Assembly (NCBI GenBank): GCA_025360285.1
Contig: JANYCM010000300.1
Span: 1 to 6,450 of the forward strand
DNA length: 6,450 nucleotides
From: Sphingomonadales bacterium
Lineage (GTDB): Bacteria > Pseudomonadota > Alphaproteobacteria > Sphingomonadales > Sphingomonadaceae
Direction: 5' to 3'
Position numbers and translations under genes: made by a program. The notes below the pieces were generated by a model. The model was not told where the DNA came from, searched no databases, and saw only the letters and a program-made list of their open reading frames with translations. This document shows, in pieces, positions 1-5,596 of this stretch; the first letter of the stretch is position 1; the number at the start of each line of letters is the position of its first letter.

Positions 1-985
1 GGGACGGATTGGCAAAGCCGCGCCGCTCGATATACGCGCCGCCGATCCACAACCCCAGACCATAATGCGGATTCTGCGGCGTCGGGGTCTTCATTGCTGC
101 AACATAGCCCTTTGGCAGCAGGCGCTTGCCGCGCCACATACCATCCTGAGCCACCAGCATCGCCATGCGCGCGAAGCTTTCGGCGGGCAGCAAGGCGCAG
201 CAGCCGCTATGGGCGAGGCCGCCGGGGCGATTGATCCAGACATGGCCGCCGGGGGCGCCGATTGGCTGCAACACTTCCTTCCCAACGAATTCCGCATAGC
301 GCCGGCCCGTGGCGCGTTCGATGACCAAAGCCACCAGTTCCGACGTGGCATTGTTATACTCATAAATGCTGCCAGGCGGGTCGGTCAGCGGATAGTCCTC
401 GACAATGATGCGGTCGTGGTAGGGGTGCAGATAGCTGCGGCTCCACGGGTTGGCGGGATCGGTCGAAACCCCTTGCGCGAGCAGGCCCGACCGCATGTCG
501 AGCAAGTTGCGGATCAGGATCGCCGCCTTGGGGGTGCCGCGCCATTCGGTGATGAAATCACTGGCCGGCTGATCAAGCGATTTGATCTTGCCCAGCGCCA
601 GTGCCCGACCGATGGCCAGGGCGGTGATCGGCTTGGCGAGTGATTTGGAAACAATCTCGGTCGCTGCCGTTGCCCCGCCGAAATAGTGCGCCGCCTGCAC
701 CTTGCCCTTGTGGATGACGATGAAGGCGCTGGACTTATTGGCCTCGGCATAGGCAGCCGCCGCCGTCAGCGCTGCGGGATCGATATCGGGCGTGGCGGCA
801 AGCGGCAGCGGCGCGGGCCTGGCGCCGGGCAGGACCTCCTGCGGGTCGTAATGGCTCAATTCCCCGCGGCCGCTGCTGGCGATGTCCTGAAAGCGCGCAG
901 CGTAAACCGCCTCGACATCGGCAGGGTAAGTGGCGGCCATCAGCAGCGGTGCCAACAGGACGAACAACAGACGCTTGATTGGCAT
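1..985 (-). CDS. Serine hydrolase, beta-lactamase family (class C / 6-aminohexanoate-dimer hydrolase-like), C-terminus outside window
   Basis: This gene reads leftward and runs off the window after 328 codons. Its fold is that of the penicillin-binding beta-lactamase-like hydrolases (Pfam Beta-lactamase, PF00144). The sequence shows a hydrophobic signal peptide at about residues 1-18 (MPIKRLLFVLLAPLLMAA), so the product is probably periplasmic. It has the nucleophile motif S115-L-A-K118 in the context VSKSLAK, the Y210-N-N triad, and the family-typical segment IRNLLDMRSGL at 158-168. In this family Ser acylates the substrate, with Lys and Tyr as general bases. The third motif (KTG/HTG-like) would lie beyond the left edge and cannot be checked. 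The start at 985 is favoured because it opens directly into the signal peptide and has a weak GGGAC (995-991) five bases upstream. The substrate cannot be predicted: this family includes esterases, amidases such as NylB, and DD-peptidase-like enzymes. A true beta-lactamase is not indicated. It is divergent from the cytochrome gene. Confidence 0.88.
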   Translation of the reverse strand, partial: MPIKRLLFVLLAPLLMAATYPADVEAVYAARFQDIASSGRGELSHYDPQEVLPGARPAPLPLAATPDIDPAALTAAAAYAEANKSSAFIVIHKGKVQAAHYFGGATAATEIVSKSLAKPITALAIGRALALGKIKSLDQPASDFITEWRGTPKAAILIRNLLDMRSGLLAQGVSTDPANPWSRSYLHPYHDRIIVEDYPLTDPPGSIYEYNNATSELVALVIERATGRRYAEFVGKEVLQPIGAPGGHVWINRPGGLAHSGCCALLPAESFARMAMLVAQDGMWRGKRLLPKGYVAAMKTPTPQNPHYGLGLWIGGAYIERRGFANPS

Positions 986-1014
986 GACATGTCCCGAATT
1001 TTCACCGCCGCAGA

Positions 1015-1047
1015 CTGAACTGCCAGACACGCTGAACCAGCGACACG
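1015..1047. repeat. Imperfect tandem repeat, two units of 17 and 16 bp, in the divergent intergenic region
   Basis: Unit one (1015-1031) is CTGAACTGCCAGACACG and unit two (1032-1047) is CTGAACCAGCGACACG. The units are directly adjacent and share CTGAAC at the left and GACACG at the right; only the 4-5 middle bases differ. They lie 30 bases upstream of the hydrolase start and 94 bases upstream of the cytochrome start. A two-site operator for a divergent promoter is possible, but no regulator gene is visible nearby and a small local duplication would look the same. Confidence 0.55.
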
Positions 1048-1085
1048 CCGGCGTCCATCCGCCAGCCGGATAAAAGCAGCGGATT

Positions 1086-1100
1086 GCCATTGCCTATGGC
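1086..1100. repeat. Short inverted repeat GCCAT-N5-ATGGC in the divergent intergenic region
   Basis: GCCAT (1086-1090) and ATGGC (1096-1100) are perfect inverted arms around a 5-base spacer, 40 bases before the cytochrome start. It could be an operator half-site pair or a weak hairpin. No convincing -35/-10 pair was found around it on either strand, so a role is unproven; short arms like this arise easily by chance. Confidence 0.3.
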
Positions 1101-1127
1101 GCATGCAGCCTAGCGTTCCTTCATCGA

Positions 1128-1132
1128 AAGGG
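1128..1132 (+). promoter_or_regulatory. Ribosome binding site of the cytochrome gene
   Basis: AAGGG lies 8 bases upstream of ATG 1141. A GTG at 1132 is in the same frame three codons earlier, but it overlaps this Shine-Dalgarno sequence and so cannot be served by it. The site therefore supports the ATG at 1141. Confidence 0.6.
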
Positions 1133-1140
1133 TGGGGCCA

Positions 1141-2382
1141 ATGGCGGACAAAACCTATAGTCGGAGCAGCGTCATCGCCGGCTGGGCGGTCGCCATCCTG
1201 TATTTCAGCCATCAGCAACTGACGGTGTTCCTCGCCCGCAGCGATCGCTTTGGCCCGCTGCGCGAGGAGTATCGCGGCTGGCATTATCTGCTGGGCAGCC
1301 TGGTGTTCGCGACTGTCGCATGGCGGTTGTGGCTGTGGCAGCGCGATGGCGCGGTGGCGCCGGCGCGGGGGGTGACGCCGGCATTGCATAACTGGGGGCG
1401 CTGGCTGGCCCTGATCGCCTATTGCGTCATCCTGCTGGCGCCGTTCCTGGGGCTTTTCTATGCGTGGGCCGATGCGCTGACGGTGCATCTGGGGCCGTTT
1501 TTCAGCCTGCCGGCGCTGATCGGGCGCAGCCGGCCGGTGTGGATGTTCACCGGCTATTTCCATTCCGGGCTGGGCTTCATGTTGATGGTGCTGGGGGTTG
1601 CCGGGGTGTTGACGGTGGCCTGGGCGCTGTTGCGCCATGGCCGGGGCTTGCTCGCCGTATTGCCGCCCGGCTTTGGCCCGCAGATTTTCGCCGGGCTTGC
1701 CTCCACCGTCTATGCCTTTGCCACCTTTCGCTCACCGGCGCCGGGGCCGCGGGCGCTGGCGATTTTCTTCGGTATCTGTGCTTTGGTGTGGGGCCTGTCC
1801 TGGTTGATCCACCACAAGCGCCCGGTGCCGCTTACCATGCGGCCGCTGGGGCCAGTGGCGCGGGTGGCGGCTCCGGTGACAGCGCTGACCCTGCTCGGGC
1901 TGGGTGCCTATGGGCCACATGCGCTGTTCAAGGTCACGCCTTGGCCAATGGGCGAAACCGCCGCTGGCCCGGCCGGCGTTACGTCGCATCTGGTGCGTGC
2001 CGACAACCCCGCCGCGCTGGCAGCGATGACGCCGGAAACACCGTTTGAGCGTCAGGTGAAGGCCGAAACCTATAAATGGTGCCGCTTCTGCCACACCGTG
2101 GCGGCCAATGGCCCGCACCTTGTCGGCCCCAACCTCCACCTGATCTTTGGCCAGCGCGCCGGCACCGTGCCGAATTTCACCTATTCGACGGCGGTTGCCG
2201 ATGCCGGGCGCAAGGGGCTGGTGTGGGATGACGACCGCATCGCCTGGTTCATCGCCGACCCGCAAAAGCATCTGCCCGGCACGGCGATGATCGTGTCGTC
2301 GGGACCGATTCCCGACCCGAAGGTGCAGCGGGCGATCGTGAACATCCTGCGGCGCGAGACGATGGATGAGGCGGCGCATTAA
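1141..2382 (+). CDS. Membrane cytochrome b561-like domain fused to a C-terminal class I cytochrome c
   Basis: A 413-residue predicted inner-membrane electron-transfer protein. Residues 1-175 resemble bacterial cytochrome b561 (CybB type): TYSR at the N-terminus, ARSDR before helix 2, and LLAVLPP after helix 4. Residues 178-262 add about three more membrane segments (roughly 178-196, 204-224, 239-262). Residues 303-405 are a mitochondrial/c2-type cytochrome c: heme-attachment motif C314-R-F-C317-H318, VGPNLH at 328-333, GQRAGTVPNFTYSTA, and axial M383 in PGTAM. Seven helices with N-terminus inside put the c domain in the periplasm, where c heme is attached; basic loops at 67-76, 165-168 and 224-234 agree. 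By comparison with E. coli CybB from memory, H48 and H141 match one heme-ligand pair, while the positions of the other pair are G14 and G155. The likely role is passing electrons from quinol or another membrane donor to a periplasmic acceptor; the partner is unknown. The stop overlaps that of the convergent protease gene. Confidence 0.88.
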   Translation: MADKTYSRSSVIAGWAVAILYFSHQQLTVFLARSDRFGPLREEYRGWHYLLGSLVFATVAWRLWLWQRDGAVAPARGVTPALHNWGRWLALIAYCVILLAPFLGLFYAWADALTVHLGPFFSLPALIGRSRPVWMFTGYFHSGLGFMLMVLGVAGVLTVAWALLRHGRGLLAVLPPGFGPQIFAGLASTVYAFATFRSPAPGPRALAIFFGICALVWGLSWLIHHKRPVPLTMRPLGPVARVAAPVTALTLLGLGAYGPHALFKVTPWPMGETAAGPAGVTSHLVRADNPAALAAMTPETPFERQVKAETYKWCRFCHTVAANGPHLVGPNLHLIFGQRAGTVPNFTYSTAVADAGRKGLVWDDDRIAWFIADPQKHLPGTAMIVSSGPIPDPKVQRAIVNILRRETMDEAAH

Positions 2383-3320
2383 CGCCGCAGCACGAACCTT
2401 ACCCGCCGGTTGCGGAAATCCAGCGACACGCGGCGAAAGCTGCGCAGCAGATCGGTGCCCATCATCATCGCCGGCTGGCGATCGATGCCGAACAGCTTGA
2501 AGGGCGCCGCTTCGACAAAGGCGATCCTTAGATTCCCGAGGGTTATGCCGCCAACCTTGACCTCGGCCAGGGTCGCCATACTGGCCAACAGGGTTTCGCC
2601 GGTGACGCTGAGCAGCACGATCTGCTGCATTTCAGGCGGGCGGCGGCCGCGGAAAATCTTGTCGCGCAGCGCAAGATTGCCGATCGACACTTCCGAACCC
2701 GAATCGATGACCGCGAGGATCGGGGTGCCATTGGCGCTGGCTTCGGTGATGATCAACTGGCCCTTGCGGCGGCGGGCCGTAACGACAATCTCGCCGTCCA
2801 TCGCCACCACCGGCCGCCGCGAATCCTGAACCGTGATGGTGCTGGCATCGAAATCCAGCAGCAATCTTTGGTCGGCCAGCGCATCGATGCCGATAAGCCC
2901 TTGGGCCCCAATGAAATTTTCGGGCAGGGCCGGCGCCGAAATGCCGGCAATCTCGCTGCGCCCGAGCAGCAGCCGGTCGATGATGACAGTCGCGACTTCC
3001 TGGCGGCCGGCCATGCCTTGCAGGATTACCCGGTTGCCTGACGGCAGGCCGAGGTCCTTCGCCAGCGCCGCGCCGATCACTGAACGATCGGCGCCGCTGT
3101 CGACCAGGAAGCGATAAGGGCCCTGGTCATTGACCCGGACATCGACGAGCAGCCGCGTCCGGCGCTGCTGGGCATCGAGGGATTCTCCGGTGATTTCGAG
3201 ACTGTTGTCGAGCCGTGACGGGGGAATCACCGGCTCTCCAGCGGGTGCGGGCGGGGTCGCGGCAGGGGAAACCGGGGCGGTCGACAGGGCAAACAGGGCC
3301 AGCAACGACAACAGCATCAT
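2379..3320 (-). CDS. Exported tandem retropepsin-like aspartyl protease family protein
   Basis: A 313-residue protein with two copies of a retropepsin-like domain (Pfam Asp_protease_2/gag-asp type). Copy one spans about 55-165: FLVDSGADRSVIG with D74, then GLIGIDAL at 141-148. Copy two spans about 190-310: AVIDSGSEVSIGN with D206, then MMGTDLLRSF at 286-295. Each copy thus has both the catalytic D-S-G and the later hydrophobic-Gly-x-Asp element. Retroviral enzymes need two chains to bring two Asp together; here one chain carries both, so an internal pseudo-dimer is plausible. A hydrophobic N-terminus (MMLLSLLALFALSTA) followed by a Pro/Ala linker suggests export or membrane anchoring, but it has no Lys or Arg before the hydrophobic stretch. 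The frame upstream runs to a stop at 3374-3372 with no alternative start codon, so 3320 or the adjacent ATG at 3317 is the start. Ribosome binding is weak (GGTGG almost abutting). Caulobacter PerP is a distant functional analogue; substrate unknown. Confidence 0.87.
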   Translation of the reverse strand: MMLLSLLALFALSTAPVSPAATPPAPAGEPVIPPSRLDNSLEITGESLDAQQRRTRLLVDVRVNDQGPYRFLVDSGADRSVIGAALAKDLGLPSGNRVILQGMAGRQEVATVIIDRLLLGRSEIAGISAPALPENFIGAQGLIGIDALADQRLLLDFDASTITVQDSRRPVVAMDGEIVVTARRRKGQLIITEASANGTPILAVIDSGSEVSIGNLALRDKIFRGRRPPEMQQIVLLSVTGETLLASMATLAEVKVGGITLGNLRIAFVEAAPFKLFGIDRQPAMMMGTDLLRSFRRVSLDFRNRRVRFVLRR

Positions 3321-3348
3321 GCCACCGCGATGCGCCGATTGCGGCGGC

Positions 3349-3376
3349 TCGACAAGCCCCCGGCCAGGCGTCTAAG
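3349..3376 (+). promoter_or_regulatory. Predicted sigma-70-type promoter for the riboswitch leader
   Basis: TCGACA (3349-3354, five of six matches to TTGACA) is separated by 16 bases from TCTAAG (3371-3376, four of six matches to TATAAT). Transcription would start near 3382-3384, just where the riboswitch closing helix begins, which is the main reason to take this weak match seriously. Confidence 0.4.
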
Positions 3377-3384
3377 ACAATGAG

Positions 3385-3507
3385 GTCATCTGGGGAGTAG
3401 CCCGCCGGCACGCCATCACGGCAAACCGGTATCCTGGTGTCAACATGCTCGGCGGAGACGCCGTGGTGCCGGGGGAATGCAAACAGCATTCGGGCGAGAC
3501 CAATGAC
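3385..3507 (+). promoter_or_regulatory. yybP-ykoY-type manganese riboswitch aptamer
   Basis: The leader of the UPF0016 exporter carries the hallmark conserved segments of the yybP-ykoY (Rfam RF00080) family in the right order: GGGGAGTAGCCC (3392-3403), GTCAACATGCTC (3439-3450) and GCGAGAC (3494-3500). Visible helices are a closing helix P1 formed by GTCAT (3385-3389) plus TGG (3391-3393) with CCA (3500-3502) plus ATGAC (3503-3507), a CGGCG-GAGA-CGCCG tetraloop hairpin at 3450-3463, and a GAATGC-AAACA-GCATTC hairpin at 3475-3491. Known members bind Mn2+ at the docked L1/L3 loops and switch on Mn exporters. Finding it directly in front of a GDT1/MneA-like gene is the expected pairing. The family call is strong; exact ends and inner pairings were drawn by hand. 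Confidence 0.88.
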
Positions 3508-3549
3508 GCAGCATCCCCGCCCGGCCGGGCGGGGGGTGCCTGCGTCATT
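3502..3549 (+). promoter_or_regulatory. Long GC-rich hairpin, probable riboswitch expression platform
   Basis: AATGACGCA (3502-3510) pairs perfectly with TGCGTCATT (3541-3549). Inside this, GCA pairs with TGC and CCCCGCCCGG (3515-3524) pairs with CCGGGCGGGG (3525-3534), with only small bulges: about 22-23 base pairs, minus those lost to the tip loop. It follows the aptamer immediately and shares bases 3502-3507 with its closing helix. There is no T-run after it (GCATCCCCTCT follows), so a classic intrinsic terminator is less likely than a structure acting on translation or on Rho access. It ends 33 bases before the start codon. Confidence 0.75.
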
Positions 3550-3582
3550 GCATCCCCTCTGCCCGGCCCCGGAATTGACCTC

Positions 3583-4167
3583 ATGCCCATCTTCCTGACC
3601 GCGCTGCTCACCTCCAGCGGTGTCGTGGCGCTCGCCGAAATGGGCGACAAGACGCAATTGCTGGCGATCATGCTGGCCACCCGCTTTCGCCGGCCCTGGC
3701 CAGTGGTGGCGGGCATCTTTGTGGCCACGCTCGCCAATCACGCGCTCGCCGCCTGGGCCGGATCGGCGCTGGCCGATTTTTTTGCCGGGCGGGCGTTTCG
3801 CATCGCTGTCGCCCTGTCGTTCATCGCCATGGCGATATGGACGCTGATCCCCGACAAGATCGATGATGGGGCGGCCGCCAGCGGCAAGCACGGGGCGTTT
3901 CTGACGACGCTGATCAGCTTCTTCGTCGTGGAAATCGGCGACAAGACCCAGATCGCCACTGTGGCGCTGGGCGCGCGTTTTCATGATGTCGCCGCCGTGG
4001 CCATCGGCACGACCTTGGGGATGCTGCTGGCCAATGTGCCGGCGGTGTTCCTGGGGACAAAACTGGTGGAAAAGGTCCCGATGCGGACGGTGCATGTGAT
4101 TGCCGCGGCGATCTTCCTGGCGCTGGGGCTGTGGCTGCTGGCCAGCACATTGGGATGGACGGCATAG
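3583..4167 (+). CDS. UPF0016/GDT1 family (TMEM165, MneA-like) manganese/divalent cation exporter
   Basis: A 194-residue membrane protein with the family's duplicated signature E-x-G-D-K-T: E19-M-G-D22-K-T-Q in the first half and E117-I-G-D120-K-T-Q in the second. Each lies in a hydrophobic helix, and the halves of about 90 residues are internally homologous, giving about six membrane segments joined by a polar loop at 90-105 (PDKIDDGAAASGKHG). Family members (yeast Gdt1, human TMEM165, Vibrio MneA, cyanobacterial Mnx) move Mn2+ or Ca2+ out of the cytosol; the acidic residues of the two motifs form the ion site. The riboswitch upstream points to Mn2+. The start at 3583 is chosen because the family begins with this hydrophobic helix. 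An in-frame ATG at 3445 would add 46 non-conserved residues encoded by the riboswitch itself. A weak GGA (3571-3573) lies 9 bases before the start. Length is normal for the family. Confidence 0.93.
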   Translation: MPIFLTALLTSSGVVALAEMGDKTQLLAIMLATRFRRPWPVVAGIFVATLANHALAAWAGSALADFFAGRAFRIAVALSFIAMAIWTLIPDKIDDGAAASGKHGAFLTTLISFFVVEIGDKTQIATVALGARFHDVAAVAIGTTLGMLLANVPAVFLGTKLVEKVPMRTVHVIAAAIFLALGLWLLASTLGWTA

Positions 4168-4182
4168 CGCCCTATCCACCCA

Positions 4183-4196
4183 CCGGATAAATCCGG
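4183..4196. repeat. Short perfect inverted repeat CCGGAT-AA-ATCCGG between the exporter and transporter genes
   Basis: A 14-base interrupted palindrome, 15 bases after the exporter's stop codon. As RNA it would make a 5-bp stem with a TAAA loop, too weak and lacking a T-run for a convincing terminator. A second weak pairing, GTGGT (4205-4209) with ACCAC (4218-4222), follows. It may be an operator or chance; the 71-base gap does not show whether the downstream genes are read through from the riboswitch promoter. Confidence 0.35.
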
Positions 4197-4238
4197 CGAC
4201 GCTGGTGGTGCTCGCCGACCACGGTGCATGATGTCGGC

Positions 4239-5582
4239 ATGGATAGCAGTAACCATCGCCTGACGATTGGATTGAAAGCCGCCTGGGGCGCCGGGTCGAT
4301 CGGCACCGTCACGGTGCTGACGATCAATTCATTGTTGCTGTTGTTCTTCATGACATCGGTGCTCGGCCTTGCCCCGGCGCTGGCCGGCAGCCTGTTGTTC
4401 GGCGCCAAGCTGGTCGATGCGGTGGCGGCGCCGGTGCTCGGCGGGATCAGCGATGGCTGGCGCGGGGCAATGGGCCGGCGCGCGCCGTTCATGCTCGCCG
4501 GGGCCTTTGTCTCGGCGGCCGGTGTAGCGCTGGTGTTCAACCCGCCGGCACTGGCGGCCAGCGCCCTGCCCCTCTGGCTGCTCGGCAGTCTGATCGTCAT
4601 TGCGCTCGGTTACACGCTGTTCAACGTCCCCTATATGGCGATGCCGGCCGAAATGACTGACCTGCCGACCGAGCGCACCTCGATCATGTCGTGGCGCATC
4701 GCGTTTGTGTCGATCGGTGGCCTGATTACCGGTCTCGCCCCGCAGACAGCGACTAAACTGGGTGGCGGGCGCACCGGTTTTGGCGGCGTGGGCCTGATTC
4801 TTGCCGGCGTTGTCCTGGCGGCGATGCTGTCGGCCTTCCTCGCTGCGCGCCGCACCCGTCAGGTCGCGGGCGGGGCGCAGGCTGCCGGGTTCAAGCGCTT
4901 TGCCGTTGTCTGGCAGAACAAGCCGTTCATGCTGATCATCTACGCCAAGATTTTTCAGCTTGTCGGCCTGGCCAGCCTCACCGCCTCGATCCTGTTCCTG
5001 ATGAAGAATGTCCTGCAACAGCCCGAATCGACCGTCGGGCTTTATGTCACCTGCTCCACTGTCGCGACGATCGGCTTCATGCCGGTGTGGGTGGCACTGG
5101 GGCGGCGGTTTTCCAAGCGCAACCTCTATATAGCCGCCTGCCTGTTGTTCACCTGCCTGACATCAAGCTGGCTGCTCGCCGGCCCTGGCGATCCGCTGCT
5201 GTTCATCCTTATCCGCGGTTTCCTGTCCGGGGTGTTTTCGGGTGGGCTGCTGCTGATGGGGCAATCGCTGCTGCCCGATGCCATTGATGCCGATTGCAAG
5301 CGATCCGGCGTGCGGCGCGAAGGCGTTTATGCCGGCGCCTATTCCTTTGTCGAAAAGGCTTCGATGGCGTTCGGACCGCTGTTGATCGGGCTGATCCTCC
5401 AGGCCTTTCATTTCCAGCCGTCGCTGGGCAAGAATGTGCCGCAACCCCCCGAGGCGCTGACCGGCATCATCATCGGCGTCGCGGTGGTGCCCGGAATCCT
5501 GTATGCCCTGTCGGTGATCCCGCTGCTAATGTTCCGGCTTGATCCGGAACCGGCGGCGCTGGTGCCGGCCCCTGCCGAATAG
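4239..5582 (+). CDS. MFS_2 family (GPH/MelB-like) transporter, probable sugar or glycoside porter
   Basis: A 447-residue, about 12-helix membrane transporter of the glycoside-pentoside-hexuronide family. Signatures: the helix 2 to loop 2-3 block D60-A-V-A-A-P followed by GGISDGWRGAMGRRAPF (68-84), the helix-4 region FNVPYMAMPAEMTDLPTERT (128-147), and in the second half LLPDAIDADCKRSGVRREG (344-362) followed by the helix YAGAYSFVEKASMAFGP. GPH members usually carry sugars with Na+ or H+. MelB has DAINDP at the first block, with two cation-binding Asp; here the second is Ala (A64), so classic cation coupling may be absent. The substrate cannot be named. Two starts are possible: GTG 4224 and ATG 4239; neither has a good Shine-Dalgarno sequence. 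ATG 4239 is preferred because it begins MDSSNHRLTIGLKAAWG, leading straight into helix 1. The downstream methyltransferase starts 14 bases after the stop. Confidence 0.88.
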   Translation: MDSSNHRLTIGLKAAWGAGSIGTVTVLTINSLLLLFFMTSVLGLAPALAGSLLFGAKLVDAVAAPVLGGISDGWRGAMGRRAPFMLAGAFVSAAGVALVFNPPALAASALPLWLLGSLIVIALGYTLFNVPYMAMPAEMTDLPTERTSIMSWRIAFVSIGGLITGLAPQTATKLGGGRTGFGGVGLILAGVVLAAMLSAFLAARRTRQVAGGAQAAGFKRFAVVWQNKPFMLIIYAKIFQLVGLASLTASILFLMKNVLQQPESTVGLYVTCSTVATIGFMPVWVALGRRFSKRNLYIAACLLFTCLTSSWLLAGPGDPLLFILIRGFLSGVFSGGLLLMGQSLLPDAIDADCKRSGVRREGVYAGAYSFVEKASMAFGPLLIGLILQAFHFQPSLGKNVPQPPEALTGIIIGVAVVPGILYALSVIPLLMFRLDPEPAALVPAPAE

Positions 5583-5584
5583 CG

Positions 5585-5590
5585 AAGGAG
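5585..5590 (+). promoter_or_regulatory. Strong ribosome binding site of the methyltransferase gene
   Basis: AAGGAG sits 6 bases before ATG 5597 and within the 14-base gap after the transporter's stop codon. It is the strongest Shine-Dalgarno sequence in the window and fixes this start. Confidence 0.8.
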
Positions 5591-5596
5591 AACGCC

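Noticed and set aside
65..643. A 192-codon plus-strand open frame at the left edge
   Set aside because: It is antisense to the serine hydrolase, whose catalytic motifs S115-x-x-K118 and Y210-N-N are clear in the other strand.
1084..1116. A promoter for the cytochrome gene from TTGCCA (1084) and TAGCGT (1111)
   Set aside because: The 21-base spacer is too long and the -10 match poor, so no promoter is called here.
940..1638. A 232-codon minus-strand open frame crossing the first intergenic region
   Set aside because: Its composition is Gln/Arg/Pro-rich and antisense to conserved b561 helices, with no domain or ribosome site.
3502..3549. Calling the long hairpin a standard intrinsic terminator
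   Set aside because: No run of T follows the stem; its overlap with the aptamer helix fits an expression platform better.
3127..4179. A 350-codon open frame on the minus strand spanning the riboswitch and exporter
   Set aside because: Its translation is rich in Arg, His, Gln and Gly with no recognisable fold, and it covers the riboswitch, the exporter and the protease's 5' end.
4183..4222. A terminator between the exporter and the MFS_2 gene
   Set aside because: Both candidate stems are only about 5 bp and have no T-run, so transcription may continue into the downstream genes.
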